Below the pieces are notes generated by a model, which saw only the letters and a program-made list of their open reading frames with translations, searched no databases and was not told the DNA's origin. Below are positions 50,915-61,618 of a DNA stretch of 64,000 nt, in pieces; the first letter of the stretch is position 1; each line of letters begins with the position of its first letter. The position numbers and the translations under genes were made by a program. Source of the stretch: Phycisphaerales bacterium (GTDB lineage Bacteria > Planctomycetota > Phycisphaerae > Phycisphaerales > UBA1924). The stretch lies in the NCBI GenBank assembly GCA_028279375.1, contig JANQNW010000007.1:1-64000 (forward strand), given 5' to 3'.

Positions 50915-52693
50915 ATGGATATCCGCGTGCGCATCGCATCCCTGGCGACTGGAATGAAGAACTTTGCCTCCGAGCGTCCCGTGAGCCCGGTGGCGATGCT
51001 CTTGGTCTGGATGCTGTCGATGACGCTGATGCAGCCGGTTGTCGTCGCGGCGGAGGCGGAGCTCGAGGCCTCGCCTGCCCGGACGGACATCGTGCCCGCG
51101 GCCCGTCAGGCCAACAGCGTCGCGATCATCACGATCGAGGGCCCCATCGACCGCTGGACGGTGCTGAGCGTCGAGCGCCGCATGAAGAAGGCGGAGTCCA
51201 TCGGCGCTGATGCGATCGTCTTCGAGTTGAATACGCCCGGCGGCGAGGTCGGCGCGGTTCTCGAGATCTGCAACGCGATCAAGAACTCGCCAATTCCCAA
51301 CACCGTCGCATGGGTGCGCCCGGATGCATATTCAGGCGGCGCGATCATCGCGCTGGCCTGCCGGGAGATCGTGGTCGCTGAATACGCGACGATGGGCGAT
51401 GCGCTTCCGGTGATGGCGTCGCCAATCACCGGCCTGCAGGCGCTGCCGGCTGAGGAGCGTCAGAAGATCCTGGCGCCGCTGCTGGCGGAGGTCGTGGACT
51501 CGGCGCGCCGTCGAGGATACGACGAGAAGCTCGTGCAGGGTTTTGTGATGCTGGGCGTCGAGCTCTGGCTCGTCGAGCATGTTGAAACCGGCGAACGCCT
51601 CTTCGTTGACGAGTACGAATACGAACTGCTCGTAGGTGAGACGCCCGAGCGGGTGCGCCCGACGATGGCGTCCGGCGCAACGGCAGGGGAACGCTTCCAG
51701 TCAACTGTGAGCGATGATTCGATCGCGCAGCTCAAGGAGGAAGTTGACGCGAATGTCTCGACGCCGAGCGCGCGCCCGGTCATCTCCGGCGATCAGCGCG
51801 GCAAGTGGAAGCTCGTCGAGTACGCGACCGATGGCGCCACACCACTCACACTCAAGACGGCTGAGCTCGAGCGCTTCGGGTTCTCAGCAGACACGATTCG
51901 CAACGACACGGAACTGATCGAGTTCTTTGGCGGCGCGGATTCACGGCGTTTTGATCGCACGTGGTCCGAGACGCTGGCGCGCTTCCTTTCCAGTCTTCCC
52001 GTGCGCGGGCTGCTGATCGTGGTGCTGCTGCTCTCGCTCTTCCTCGAGATGGCGTCTCCGGGGCTGGGCGTTCCGGGCGCAATTGCCGGCGGAGCGCTGC
52101 TGGCGCTCTTTGCTCCGGCGGTCATGGTGAACGCCGCCGCCTGGTGGGCGCTGGCCGCGGTGGTCACCGGCATTCTGCTAGTGCTGGTCGAAGTCCTGGT
52201 GATTCCAGGGTTCGGCGTCTTCGGCATTGGCGGGTTGATCATGCTTCTGGGCGGGTTGATCGGGCTGCTTGCCGGGCCCGATGTGCTTTCGCCTGGTGAG
52301 CCCGGCGCGGGATCGCGTCTGGCGTGGGCGACGGCGACGATCGTGCTCGCGCTCTTCTCTTCGATCGGCGGCATGTGGCTCATCGCGCGACACATGGGGT
52401 CCGTCCCATTCATGAATCGTCTCGTTCTGACGACCCAGGGAGACAACGGCTCCGGCTCCTCGATGCTCGCTGCGATGGGAAGCGCTCATCCGCAGATCGG
52501 CGTCGAGATCGGCGATGTGGGCGTCGCGCATACCTCGCTCCGGCCGTCGGGATCGGCGGAGTTCGGTGATCGACTCGTGGATGTCGTCTGCGAGTATGGT
52601 TTCATCGAGGCCGGCTCGGCGGTGCGGGTCGTCTCGGTGACGAAGTATCGCGTGGCCGTAGAGCCGGCAGAGAGTGATGGGGCGCAGGCGTGA
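50915..52693 (+). CDS. NfeD1-type membrane serine protease (ClpP-class/NfeD)
   Basis: 592 residues. A signal/anchor is followed by a ClpP-like domain: IITIEGPIDRWTVLSVERRM, FELNTPGGEVGAVLEICNAI, and the catalytic Ser in DAYSGGAIIALACREI. A second conserved block is YATMGDALPV. Residues 360-480 hold four or five hydrophobic helices, and the C-terminal OB-like NfeD domain ends at AGSAVRVVSVTKYRVAVEP. These proteases are thought to cleave stomatin/flotillin-type partners. The next genes are a second NfeD and FloA, the usual operon. The start has TATACT eight bases upstream. Confidence 0.93.
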   Translation: MDIRVRIASLATGMKNFASERPVSPVAMLLVWMLSMTLMQPVVVAAEAELEASPARTDIVPAARQANSVAIITIEGPIDRWTVLSVERRMKKAESIGADAIVFELNTPGGEVGAVLEICNAIKNSPIPNTVAWVRPDAYSGGAIIALACREIVVAEYATMGDALPVMASPITGLQALPAEERQKILAPLLAEVVDSARRRGYDEKLVQGFVMLGVELWLVEHVETGERLFVDEYEYELLVGETPERVRPTMASGATAGERFQSTVSDDSIAQLKEEVDANVSTPSARPVISGDQRGKWKLVEYATDGATPLTLKTAELERFGFSADTIRNDTELIEFFGGADSRRFDRTWSETLARFLSSLPVRGLLIVVLLLSLFLEMASPGLGVPGAIAGGALLALFAPAVMVNAAAWWALAAVVTGILLVLVEVLVIPGFGVFGIGGLIMLLGGLIGLLAGPDVLSPGEPGAGSRLAWATATIVLALFSSIGGMWLIARHMGSVPFMNRLVLTTQGDNGSGSSMLAAMGSAHPQIGVEIGDVGVAHTSLRPSGSAEFGDRLVDVVCEYGFIEAGSAVRVVSVTKYRVAVEPAESDGAQA

Positions 52694-53199
52694 CGGAATC
52701 TGTTCTCTTGCTCTGGGCGATCGGACTCCTGGGAGTCGCCCTCGTGTGCGTCGTCGCGGAGATGTTCCTCCCGACCGGCGGTCTTGGCGGCATTCTCGGG
52801 GCTGCGGCGGCGATCGGCGCGATCGTCTTCTTCTTCAAAGTGTCACCCACGTGGGGGGCGCTCGGGACGCTCTTCGTGCTCTTCGCGGCGCCGACGTGCC
52901 TCTGGATGGCGATCAAGATCTACCCGAATACACCGGTCGGCAGGCGGATGATCCTCTCGAATGACGAAGAGGCGCTCGCTGCGCAGCGCATTGCGCGCGC
53001 TGAAGAAGAAGAGCGCATTCGGGAGACGCTCGTCGGGGCTCGAGGGGTCGCCCAGTCGGACCTGCGTCCCGTCGGAATGGTCTCGATCGAGGGCGAGCGC
53101 GTCGAGGCCCTGGCCGAGGGCGGGGTCATCGAGGCAGGATCGAGCGTGCGTGTGACCTCGATCGAGGGGAATCGCCTGCGGGTCCGCCGCGACGTCTGA
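52690..53199 (+). CDS. Short NfeD-family membrane protein
   Basis: 169 residues. Two or three hydrophobic helices (VCVVAEMFLPTGGLGGILGA and IGAIVFFFKV) are followed by a charged segment and a C-terminal NfeD OB domain (RPVGMVSIEGERVEALAEGG, IEAGSSVRVTSIEGNRLRVR). It lacks the protease domain, so it is the short NfeD2-like form. Its GTG overlaps the stop of the NfeD1 gene (GTGA), so the two are coupled. Confidence 0.9.
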   Translation: MTESVLLLWAIGLLGVALVCVVAEMFLPTGGLGGILGAAAAIGAIVFFFKVSPTWGALGTLFVLFAAPTCLWMAIKIYPNTPVGRRMILSNDEEALAAQRIARAEEEERIRETLVGARGVAQSDLRPVGMVSIEGERVEALAEGGVIEAGSSVRVTSIEGNRLRVRRDV

Positions 53200-53351
53200 G
53201 ACTCGATCTCACCTCAGAATGTCTCCGATTCGCCGACTTCAGACATGAAGTTGCGCGTCGATTGCTCGGCCACCGGGATTGGGCATAATGTTCTCTCTCT
53301 GGGGCCATGGCCTCTCGCGGCCTCTCAACGCACAACAGTTGTGGAGATGAG

Positions 53352-54356
53352 ATGAATCCAGTTCTGCTGATCTTCCTGATCATTGCCGGCGTTGTGGCGC
53401 TGGCCGCGATCGTCGTTCTGGCGCAGTTCTTCAACCTCTGGCTTCAGGCCTGGCTCAGCGGCGCGTATGTCGGGCTGCTCGAGCTCATCGGCATGCGCTT
53501 GCGGAAGGTCGATCCGCGGACGATCGTCTTCAGCCGCATTCGTGCGGTGAAGGCGGGCATGGAGATTCCGACGCGCCAACTCGAGACGCACTATCTCGCA
53601 GGTGGACGCGTGCCGAGCGTCATCAACGCGCTGATCGCGGCCGACCGCGCACGGATTGAGCTTCCATGGGATATCGCCTGTGCGATTGATCTTGCCGGTC
53701 GCGACATTCTCGAGGCCGTGCAGACGTCAGTGAATCCGAAGGTGATCGACTGCCCGAGTCCGCAGTCCGCGCGTCCGACGATCGACGCCGTGGCGCAGGA
53801 CGGCATCCAGCTCAAGGCCAAGGCGCGCGTCACGGTGCGTGCGAATATCGCACGACTGGTTGGCGGCGCCACCGAAGAGACGATCATCGCGCGTGTCGGT
53901 GAGGGCATCGTGACGACGATCGGCTCCTCGCAGACGCATAAGGACGTGCTCGAGAATCCGGACCGGATCTCCAAGACGGTGCTCTCCAAGGGCCTCGACG
54001 CCGGGACGGCGTTCGAGATTCTCTCCATCGATATCGCGGATATCGACGTGGGCGAGAACATCGGCGCCAAGTTGCAGACTGATCAGGCCGAGGCGGACAA
54101 GGAGAAGGCGCAGGCCGAGGCTGAGAAGCGTCGCGCGATGGCCGTCGCCGTTGAGCAGGAGAAAAAGGCGCTGATTCAGGAGAATCGGGCCAAGGTCGTG
54201 CTTGCAGAGGCGGAAGTTCCCCTCGCGATGTCCGACGCGTTCCGCAACGGCCATCTTGGCATCATGGATTACTACCGCATGAAGAATGTCATGGCGGACA
54301 CGGATATGCGGAGCACGATCGCCAAACCGGGTGGCGGCGATCAGAACCGAAGTTAG
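53352..54356 (+). CDS. floA: Flotillin-like protein FloA
   Basis: 334 residues. An N-terminal hairpin helix ([20 protein letters not shown]), then the SPFH-like region ([38 protein letters not shown]) and a coiled-coil rich in Glu/Ala/Lys ([20 protein letters not shown]). This is the FloA/YqfA family that organises functional membrane microdomains. The ATG at 53352 has GGAGATGAG upstream; CATAAT at 53284-53289 may be the -10. It completes the NfeD1-NfeD2-FloA set seen in Bacillus. Confidence 0.95.
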   Translation: MNPVLLIFLIIAGVVALAAIVVLAQFFNLWLQAWLSGAYVGLLELIGMRLRKVDPRTIVFSRIRAVKAGMEIPTRQLETHYLAGGRVPSVINALIAADRARIELPWDIACAIDLAGRDILEAVQTSVNPKVIDCPSPQSARPTIDAVAQDGIQLKAKARVTVRANIARLVGGATEETIIARVGEGIVTTIGSSQTHKDVLENPDRISKTVLSKGLDAGTAFEILSIDIADIDVGENIGAKLQTDQAEADKEKAQAEAEKRRAMAVAVEQEKKALIQENRAKVVLAEAEVPLAMSDAFRNGHLGIMDYYRMKNVMADTDMRSTIAKPGGGDQNRS

Positions 54357-54392
54357 TCGCGCATAGAGCAGCGTGCAGGAGACAGCGACCCA

Positions 54393-55235
54393 ATGAGCTG
54401 GAGCTGGAAGCATCTGCGCGCCGGCGCTTTCAAGCTTGATGGCGGCGCCATGTTCGGCTTGGTGCCGAAGCCGCTCTGGCAGCGCCTCGTCCAGCCGGAT
54501 GATCGAAATCGCATCGCGCTCGACACCAACTGCCTGCTCGTCGAGGGTCACGGCAAGCTGGTCCTGATCGAGGTTGGCCTCGGGGACAAGTACACCGACA
54601 AGCAGCGCGACATCTACGCGATGGAGTCGCGCTCGATTCTTGACGCGCTGCACGAGGTCGACTGCCGTCCGGAGGACATCGATGCGATCGTGCTGACGCA
54701 CCTTCACTTCGACCACGCCGGCGCCCTGACGCGATACGCAGACGACGGTGAGAGCGCTGTTCCGAACTTCCCGAATGCCGAAGTGATCTCCCAGAAGACG
54801 GAGTGGGAGGACGCGCTCGCGGGCAAGTCCACGATGCACAGCACGTATCTGCGCAATCACCTCGACCCGATCGCCGAACGCGTGCGCACGGTGGAGGGCG
54901 AATCCGAGGTTCTGCCGGACATGAGCGTGTTCCCGGCGCCGGGGCACACCTGGGGGCAGCAGGCGATCCGATTCGCTGATTCGTCGGGCCGGACGATCGT
55001 CTATCCGGGCGACGCGTTGCCGACGGTCAATCACGCCGGGCTGACATACAACATGGCGTACGACGTGATTCCCTACACCAACATGGCCACGAAGAAGTCG
55101 CTCCTGACGCGCTGCCACGACGAGGGCTGGACGATCGCCCTCGACCACGATCCGGAGACGCCCTTCGTCGAGGTGGAGCCCCATCCGAAGCGGGCCGGCG
55201 AGTTCGTTCTGAGTCCGGCTGAGATCACCCTCTGA
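54393..55235 (+). CDS. Metallo-beta-lactamase-fold hydrolase
   Basis: 280 residues. The MBL signature THLHFDHAGAL (HxHxDH) is intact, with the third-zinc-ligand His in APGHTWGQQ and Asp in YPGDALPT. The N-terminus NCLLVEGHGKLVLIEVGLGD is typical of lactonase/glyoxalase II-like members. It probably hydrolyses a lactone or thioester; the substrate is unknown. The floA gene ends 36 bases upstream on the same strand, so co-transcription is likely. Confidence 0.92.
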   Translation: MSWSWKHLRAGAFKLDGGAMFGLVPKPLWQRLVQPDDRNRIALDTNCLLVEGHGKLVLIEVGLGDKYTDKQRDIYAMESRSILDALHEVDCRPEDIDAIVLTHLHFDHAGALTRYADDGESAVPNFPNAEVISQKTEWEDALAGKSTMHSTYLRNHLDPIAERVRTVEGESEVLPDMSVFPAPGHTWGQQAIRFADSSGRTIVYPGDALPTVNHAGLTYNMAYDVIPYTNMATKKSLLTRCHDEGWTIALDHDPETPFVEVEPHPKRAGEFVLSPAEITL

Positions 55236-55385
55236 GACCCTGGAAGGGGGGTTGGGCGACTGATGCGTTCGGCCCAGCGCCCGGCTAGAATGGCCGATTG
55301 AGCGGTCCGGAGAGGGCCGCGGCACGAGCAGAACGACAGGCCCACCAGACATCATTTGAACTCGACGACGATCGAACGCGCTGAG

Positions 55386-56012
55386 ATGGACGCGGTCGAA
55401 AAGACCCCTGCTGTCACTGCGCCAGTCGTGGTCGAGTCGCCTGAAAGCCGCCCGATTCGGAAGGACAAGCCGAAGATCCGCCGGATGGAGGCTTTCCTGA
55501 CGAAGCTCTCGGCTCGGGGCGGGATCTGGCAGCGACTGGCGTCGCTCGTGTTTCTGCCGTACGCATTCCGTTCGGGCATTCGCATGAAGCGCGTGGACAC
55601 GACCACGTTCACGGCGGTGCTGCCGTTCAAGCGATTCAATCGGAACTGGTACAACGCGATGGCGGGCGCCGCCCTTCTGGGCAACAGCGAGATCGCCTCT
55701 GGGATGTACCTCTTCGGCGAGTGCGGCGGCGGCTACAGCGTTGTCTGCAAGGAACTGCACTACAAGTTCCTGCGACCCTGCCTCGGGCCGGCGGTGTATC
55801 GCGTGCAGCCGAATCCGATCATTCGAGAGAAGGTCGACGCAGGCGAGGAGTTCAACGTCGAGTTGACGATCGACATCCTGCAGCAGATCCCGTCGAAGCC
55901 GGGCAAGGAGCGACGCGTCGGACAGTGCACGACGACGTTCCACGCTACTCCCAAGTCTCTCCTCAAGTTCAACAAGTCGAAGACGCGCCGCAACGGCAGG
56001 AAGCGGAGCTGA
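55386..56012 (+). CDS. Hotdog-fold protein (DUF4442/PaaI-like)
   Basis: 208 residues from the ATG at 55386 (TTG at 55356 is an alternative). The central part (NRNWYNAMAGAALLGNSEIA, GGGYSVVCKELHYKFLRPCL) resembles DUF4442 hotdog proteins, relatives of acyl-CoA thioesterases. A basic tail KSKTRRNGRKRS is unusual for a thioesterase and may bind nucleic acid or membranes. The first 30 residues are probably disordered. TAGAAT lies at 55286-55291, far upstream. Function uncertain. Confidence 0.7.
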   Translation: MDAVEKTPAVTAPVVVESPESRPIRKDKPKIRRMEAFLTKLSARGGIWQRLASLVFLPYAFRSGIRMKRVDTTTFTAVLPFKRFNRNWYNAMAGAALLGNSEIASGMYLFGECGGGYSVVCKELHYKFLRPCLGPAVYRVQPNPIIREKVDAGEEFNVELTIDILQQIPSKPGKERRVGQCTTTFHATPKSLLKFNKSKTRRNGRKRS

Positions 56013-56021
56013 GCGCGGCAC

Positions 56022-57275
56022 GTGGCTGATTCCGGCGACTCTGCGCGCATCAGACCGACGACTGCGATTCTGCGCGGAGCGTTTCTCGCGTGCTCCTGGA
56101 CGTGGTGCATCGGCATGTTCCTGCCGGTGCTGCTGATTCACGATTTCGGTCTCGGCGGCTGGCTCGTCTTTGCGATTCCGAACGTCGTCGGCGCTGCGAT
56201 GATGGGCGTCGCGCTGCGATCGCGCCAGTCCGCGGATCGATTCGTGATCGATCACCCGGTGTGGACGACGCTCTTTTCCTGGGTCGTGCTGGCGTTTCAT
56301 GCGTTCTTCTGCGCGTGGATGGCGGCCACGTGGCTGACGATCGAGCCGGGCGCGACGTACGAGCTTCCGCCAGGCGCGCGCGGGCTTGCGATTGCCGTAG
56401 TGCTGGTGATTCTGACGCGTCCGGCGCTCGTGGCCTTGCTTGCGCTTTCACTTGTCTTCGCGGGCGGGATTGTCATCAGCCGACTCTCATTCCGGAGCGC
56501 GTGTGCGACGGCGCTGGTGCTCTGGGGCGTGTCGATCGGAGTTGTGCTGAATGCGGCGTCGCCCGTGGCGGGTGAAGCGGCGCTGTCGATTCCCGCGATG
56601 ACAGGCAGCGCGGCGGTCGCTGATCTGCTGTGGATCGTGCCGATCTGCGTTTTCGGGTTCGCGTTGTGCCCGTATTTCGACCTGACGTTCCTGCGCGTGC
56701 GCCGGGAGACGCCCGGGGCGACAGGCGCCGCGGCGTTCATCATCGGTTTCGGTGTGCTTTTTCTGGCGATGATCGGGCTGACGCTTCTCTACGCCGAGGG
56801 AGTTGCGCGGACGTGGCGCCTGCCGGCGATGGTGGCGGCGCACATGCTGATCCAGATGATCTTCACGGTGGGCGTCCATCTCCGAGAGATCACTGAGATG
56901 CGGCGCGAGCCGCGGGCGCTTCCGGGGGCCGTGGGGCTCGTGCTCGTCGGCGCCGGCGCGGTCATTCCGATCGCGGGCCACGCCATGGATGTCGGGCTCG
57001 TGACATACAAGAGCTTCCTGTGGTTCTATGGCCTCCTTTTCCCGGCGGCGATGTGGATCTGCGTGCTGGGAGGCCTGCGACAGCGCGTCCCGGCGCGCTT
57101 GCGCCTGACGCTTTTCGTCGTGAGCGTGGCGCTGGCGACCCCGATGTTCTGGGGGGGATTCATCGAGAAGGACTGGTGGATGCTGGCCCCGGGTGTGCTG
57201 ATTCCGATCTCCGCGCCGCTGCTGTTTCTCGTGGTCCGAGGACCCGCGCCGGAGGCGTCGGCTTCCGGCGTCTGA
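56022..57275 (+). CDS. Polytopic membrane protein of unknown function
   Basis: 417 residues, GTG start ten bases after the previous stop. About twelve hydrophobic segments are separated by short loops; the largest loop carries FLRVRRETPG. I recognise no transporter signature. The overall layout resembles LeuT-fold or APC-superfamily proteins, but that is a weak impression. It closes the run that begins at NfeD1. Confidence 0.7.
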   Translation: MADSGDSARIRPTTAILRGAFLACSWTWCIGMFLPVLLIHDFGLGGWLVFAIPNVVGAAMMGVALRSRQSADRFVIDHPVWTTLFSWVVLAFHAFFCAWMAATWLTIEPGATYELPPGARGLAIAVVLVILTRPALVALLALSLVFAGGIVISRLSFRSACATALVLWGVSIGVVLNAASPVAGEAALSIPAMTGSAAVADLLWIVPICVFGFALCPYFDLTFLRVRRETPGATGAAAFIIGFGVLFLAMIGLTLLYAEGVARTWRLPAMVAAHMLIQMIFTVGVHLREITEMRREPRALPGAVGLVLVGAGAVIPIAGHAMDVGLVTYKSFLWFYGLLFPAAMWICVLGGLRQRVPARLRLTLFVVSVALATPMFWGGFIEKDWWMLAPGVLIPISAPLLFLVVRGPAPEASASGV

Positions 57276-57400
57276 GCGGGCCGGCGAGGCGGAATTCGAC
57301 TAAAATACGAGCCTGACAAAGCCTCCCATGCAGGACGTCGCAGCGAGCGACCGGGAAGCGAACTCCCTCTGAATATGACCTGACCCGGAGCAGCGAACGC

Positions 57401-60088
57401 ATGTCCGACATGATCGATCCGCAGAACGACGGCCAGAACCCGGAGGAGTCCGACTCGGCTCCGATCGGCACGGTCATCGAACAGCAGATCGAGCGCGAGC
57501 TGCACAGCAGCTACCTCGTCTACGCGATGAGCACGATCATGGATCGTGCGCTGCCCGATGTGCGCGACGGTCTGAAGCCCTCGCAGCGTCGCATTCTCGT
57601 CGCGATGAACGATCTCAACCTGCGTCCTGGGCGCAAGCACCTCAAGTGCGCCAAGATCGCGGGCGACACGTCGGGCAACTACCACCCGCATGGCGAATCG
57701 GTCATTTATCCGACGCTCGTCGGCATGGCGCAGCCGTGGCGCATGCGCGTGCCCATGGTGCATCCGCAGGGCAACTTCGGATCAATCGATGGTGATCCGC
57801 CTGCGGCGATGCGATACACCGAAGCGCGGATGGCGCATGGCGCCGTCGATCTGCTCGAGGACATCAACCTCGACACGGTCGACTATCAGCCGAACTATGA
57901 CGATCGCCTGCAGGAGCCGACGGTGCTCCCGGGCAAGTTCCCGAATCTGCTGATCAACGGCGGCGTCGGCATCGCGGTGGGCATGGCGACGAGCCTGGCG
58001 CCGCACAATCCCAATGAGATCTTCGACGCCATCGTGGCGCTGATCGACAACCCCGATCTCGAGCTCACCGATCTGATCGAGATCGTGCAGGGGCCTGACT
58101 TCCCGACGGGTGGTCGCATCATCGGCAAGCGCGGCGTGATCGAGGCCTACGCGACCGGTCGCGGGCGCGTCACGGTGCGCGGCAAGCTGCATGTCGAGGA
58201 ATTCAAGGCGAATCGCCAGCAGCTCGTCATCGACGAGATCCCATACCAGGTTGTCCAGAACAACCTTATGGAGCGGATCGTCGCGGCCGTCAAGGATGAT
58301 CGGATCAAGGACATCACCGACGTCCGCAATGAGTCCGGGCGCAGCGCTCGCACGCGCATCGTGCTTGAGCTTCGACGAGACGCGGATCCGGCGGTCGTCG
58401 AGAATCAGCTCTATCAGTACACGCCGCTGCAGCAGACGTTCTCGATCATGAACGTTGCGCTCGTGAACCGGCAGCCCCGCACGCTGGGGCTGAAGGATCT
58501 CATGCAGCTCTACATCGATCACCGCTTCGAGGTGATCACGCGGCGCACGCAGCACCTGCTCCACGAGGCGCAAAAGCGCGCCCACGTGCTCGAGGGACTT
58601 GTCTACGCCGTTTGCGACATTGATGAGGTCATTCGGATCATCCGTGGTTCGCAGTCGCGCGATGAGGCGATTCGCCAGCTCATGGAGAAGCGCTTTCGGA
58701 TTCCGGCGGATCATCCGGCGGCGCCGCAGATTCCGGATCGCCTGATCGAGCAGGCGCGGGCGAACGAGACGGATGGCGGCACGCTGCTGACGCGCGTGCA
58801 GGCCGAGGCGATCGGCGCCATGCGCCTGATCCAGCTCGTCGGTCTCGAGATCGAGCGCCTCGTGGGCGACTATCGCAAGCTTGTCGTCGAGATCGAGGAG
58901 TACGAGTCGATTCTCGCTGACCGTCAGCGCGTGCTTGACATGATCAAGGACGACTGCGCTCAAATGAAGGCGCGCTACGACTCGCCGCGCCTCACCGGCG
59001 TCGAAGAGGCTGAGTCGGACATCGACATCGAGGCGCTGATCAAGGAAGAGGAGATGGTGGTCACCATCTCCCACGATGGCTACGTGAAGCGCATGCCGAT
59101 CGACACCTATCGCTCGCAGGGTCGCGGTGGTCGCGGCATTCGGGCGTCCGACTCGAAGGACGATGACTTCATCGAGCATCTCTTCGTCGCGAGCACGCAC
59201 GACGACCTGCTCTGCTTCACGGACACCGGCCGCGTCTTCAAAATGAAGGTGTACGAAGCGCCGCAGATGTCACGGACGTCGCGCGGGCGATCGATCAACA
59301 ACCTGATCGAGCTGCGCGCGGGCGAGCGCTGCGTCGAATTCATGCCCATCTCCGACTTCGAGAAGGGTGAGAACTTCCTCGTATTCGCGACGGCGCAGGG
59401 GAAGGTGAAGCGCACGAGCCTGAAGCTCTATCAGAACGTCAATCGCGGCGGTCTGATCGCTGTCAACCTCAACGACGGCGACACGCTCGTCGGCGTGACG
59501 TGGACGAGCGGCTACGACCACCTGCTGGTGGGAACGCGCAATGGCATGGCCATTCGGTTCCAGGAGCAGGATGCGCGGCCGATGGGTCGCTCGGCGGCAG
59601 GCGTGAAGGGCATTGATTTGCGCGACAGCGACGCGGTCGTTGGCCTCGTCAAGATCGAGATGACCGAGCCTGATGAGCATGGCCGGCAGGATCCGGTGCA
59701 TCCGGACAATGATCTGCTCACGGCGACGGTCAACGGCTACGGCAAGCGCACCGACCTCGCGGAGTATCTCGTCTGGCGGGAGGGCGCCGACCACGGCGAG
59801 TGCCAGGGTCGCGGCGGCAAAGGTCGAATCGACATCCGTACGACGGACCGCAACGGACACGTTGTGGCGATCATGTCGCTCACGCCTGATGAGGACGTGA
59901 TGTTTATCACGCAGGGCGGGCTGCTGGTGCGCATGCCGACAACATCGATCAGCCGCATGGGTCGCGCGACGCAGGGCGTGCGTCTCGTGAATCTCAAGGG
60001 CGACGACAAGCTCATCGCCGCGGCGCGCATTGTCGAGGGCGATGACGAAGACGCCGCGACGGGCAGTGCGCCAGGCGACGCGTCCTGA
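57401..60088 (+). CDS. gyrA: DNA gyrase subunit A
   Basis: 895 residues. The breakage-reunion domain has [40 protein letters not shown] and MRYTEARM with the catalytic Tyr. The C-terminal beta-pinwheel carries the GyrA-box [11 protein letters not shown], so it is GyrA and not ParC. It introduces negative supercoils with GyrB, which is absent from the window. The quinolone-determining segment [10 protein letters not shown] differs from E. coli (Glu at 82, Pro at 87 by alignment). TAAAAT at 57301-57306 may be the -10, with an 88-base leader. Confidence 0.96.
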   Translation: MSDMIDPQNDGQNPEESDSAPIGTVIEQQIERELHSSYLVYAMSTIMDRALPDVRDGLKPSQRRILVAMNDLNLRPGRKHLKCAKIAGDTSGNYHPHGESVIYPTLVGMAQPWRMRVPMVHPQGNFGSIDGDPPAAMRYTEARMAHGAVDLLEDINLDTVDYQPNYDDRLQEPTVLPGKFPNLLINGGVGIAVGMATSLAPHNPNEIFDAIVALIDNPDLELTDLIEIVQGPDFPTGGRIIGKRGVIEAYATGRGRVTVRGKLHVEEFKANRQQLVIDEIPYQVVQNNLMERIVAAVKDDRIKDITDVRNESGRSARTRIVLELRRDADPAVVENQLYQYTPLQQTFSIMNVALVNRQPRTLGLKDLMQLYIDHRFEVITRRTQHLLHEAQKRAHVLEGLVYAVCDIDEVIRIIRGSQSRDEAIRQLMEKRFRIPADHPAAPQIPDRLIEQARANETDGGTLLTRVQAEAIGAMRLIQLVGLEIERLVGDYRKLVVEIEEYESILADRQRVLDMIKDDCAQMKARYDSPRLTGVEEAESDIDIEALIKEEEMVVTISHDGYVKRMPIDTYRSQGRGGRGIRASDSKDDDFIEHLFVASTHDDLLCFTDTGRVFKMKVYEAPQMSRTSRGRSINNLIELRAGERCVEFMPISDFEKGENFLVFATAQGKVKRTSLKLYQNVNRGGLIAVNLNDGDTLVGVTWTSGYDHLLVGTRNGMAIRFQEQDARPMGRSAAGVKGIDLRDSDAVVGLVKIEMTEPDEHGRQDPVHPDNDLLTATVNGYGKRTDLAEYLVWREGADHGECQGRGGKGRIDIRTTDRNGHVVAIMSLTPDEDVMFITQGGLLVRMPTTSISRMGRATQGVRLVNLKGDDKLIAAARIVEGDDEDAATGSAPGDAS

Positions 60089-60209
60089 TCACCGGATCCA
60101 TGGCGAGATCCACGGAATCGGCTGCTTCCTCGGAGCGAGGCGGCGTCTGTTATCCTGCACACAGACGGGGCGCGATGAGGCGCCTCTGCAGCGGAGAATC
60201 GACTGAGCC

Positions 60210-60569
60210 ATGGCGACTGACTGGTCGGACAAGATCGTGATCTCGGAGCTCGCCGACGAGCCTGCGCTGTCTGATGAGCTCAATTCGGTCCATGATCGTC
60301 TGGCGAGTCTCGGCGCTGCGCAGTCTCCGCACCTCGTGCTGAACCTCGCCGGTGTGACGTATCTCAACTCGTCGAACATCGCGCAGCTGCTTCGCCTGCG
60401 CAAGCGGATCTCGGAGATTGGGCGCACAATGATCCTCTGCTCCGTCAGCGATCAGGTCTGGTCGGTGATGCTGCTGACCGGGCTGGACAAGGTCTTCCGG
60501 TTCACTGAGAACCCGGCCGCCGCGATCGCGTCCATTCAGCTCGAAGAGCAGGGCGCCGGAGAGCTCTAA
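60210..60569 (+). CDS. STAS-domain anti-anti-sigma factor-like protein
   Basis: 119 residues. A single STAS domain: HLVLNLAGVTYLNSSNIAQL contains the phosphorylatable Ser region, followed by LLRLRKRISEIGRTMILC and FRFTENPAAAIASI. It probably takes part in partner switching; a SpoIIE-type phosphatase is encoded at 23421, and no anti-sigma kinase was found in the window. TATCCT at 60151-60156 may be a -10. It is also possible that it has a structural or scaffolding role. Confidence 0.88.
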   Translation: MATDWSDKIVISELADEPALSDELNSVHDRLASLGAAQSPHLVLNLAGVTYLNSSNIAQLLRLRKRISEIGRTMILCSVSDQVWSVMLLTGLDKVFRFTENPAAAIASIQLEEQGAGEL

Positions 60570-60650
60570 GGCGCCAGCGGTATTCCGCGCAGTGTGTGTG
60601 ACGCCGCCGCAGATGTGGCCGCTTCCCGCCACCGAATGATTCCTCGCCTG

Positions 60651-60656
60651 TAGACT
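60651..60656 (+). promoter_or_regulatory. -10-like TAGACT, six bases before the ABC ATPase gene
   Basis: TAGACT, CCATCG, then ATG at 60663. It fits the N6 class and has no Shine-Dalgarno. Confidence 0.5.
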
Positions 60657-60662
60657 CCATCG

Positions 60663-61421
<759 letters not shown>

Positions 61422-61618
61422 CACGCGCGAAAAATAAACCGGACCGGCGTCCTGAAAGGTCGACCGATCCGGCTTCCGGGGGCAAAGTTGCAGGTGTCGA
61501 GTATAACGGAGCCCCTCGGCGCTGTCGAGGATTCATTTGCCGACAGCCGAAGAGAGAGAAGCGGCGTCAACATCTGCGTGATCGTCCATTCTGAGCGGGA
61601 ATCGGCGATCACAAGGGC

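Noticed and set aside
53727-56300. An 857-codon minus-strand open frame opposite FloA and MBL genes
   Set aside because: It overlaps three well-supported plus-strand genes and is Arg/His/Leu-rich with no motif. Shadow frame.
61430-61485. A terminator after the ABC ATPase gene
   Set aside because: The CCGGA...TCCGG inverted repeat has a weak stem and no T-run; it is not a convincing terminator.
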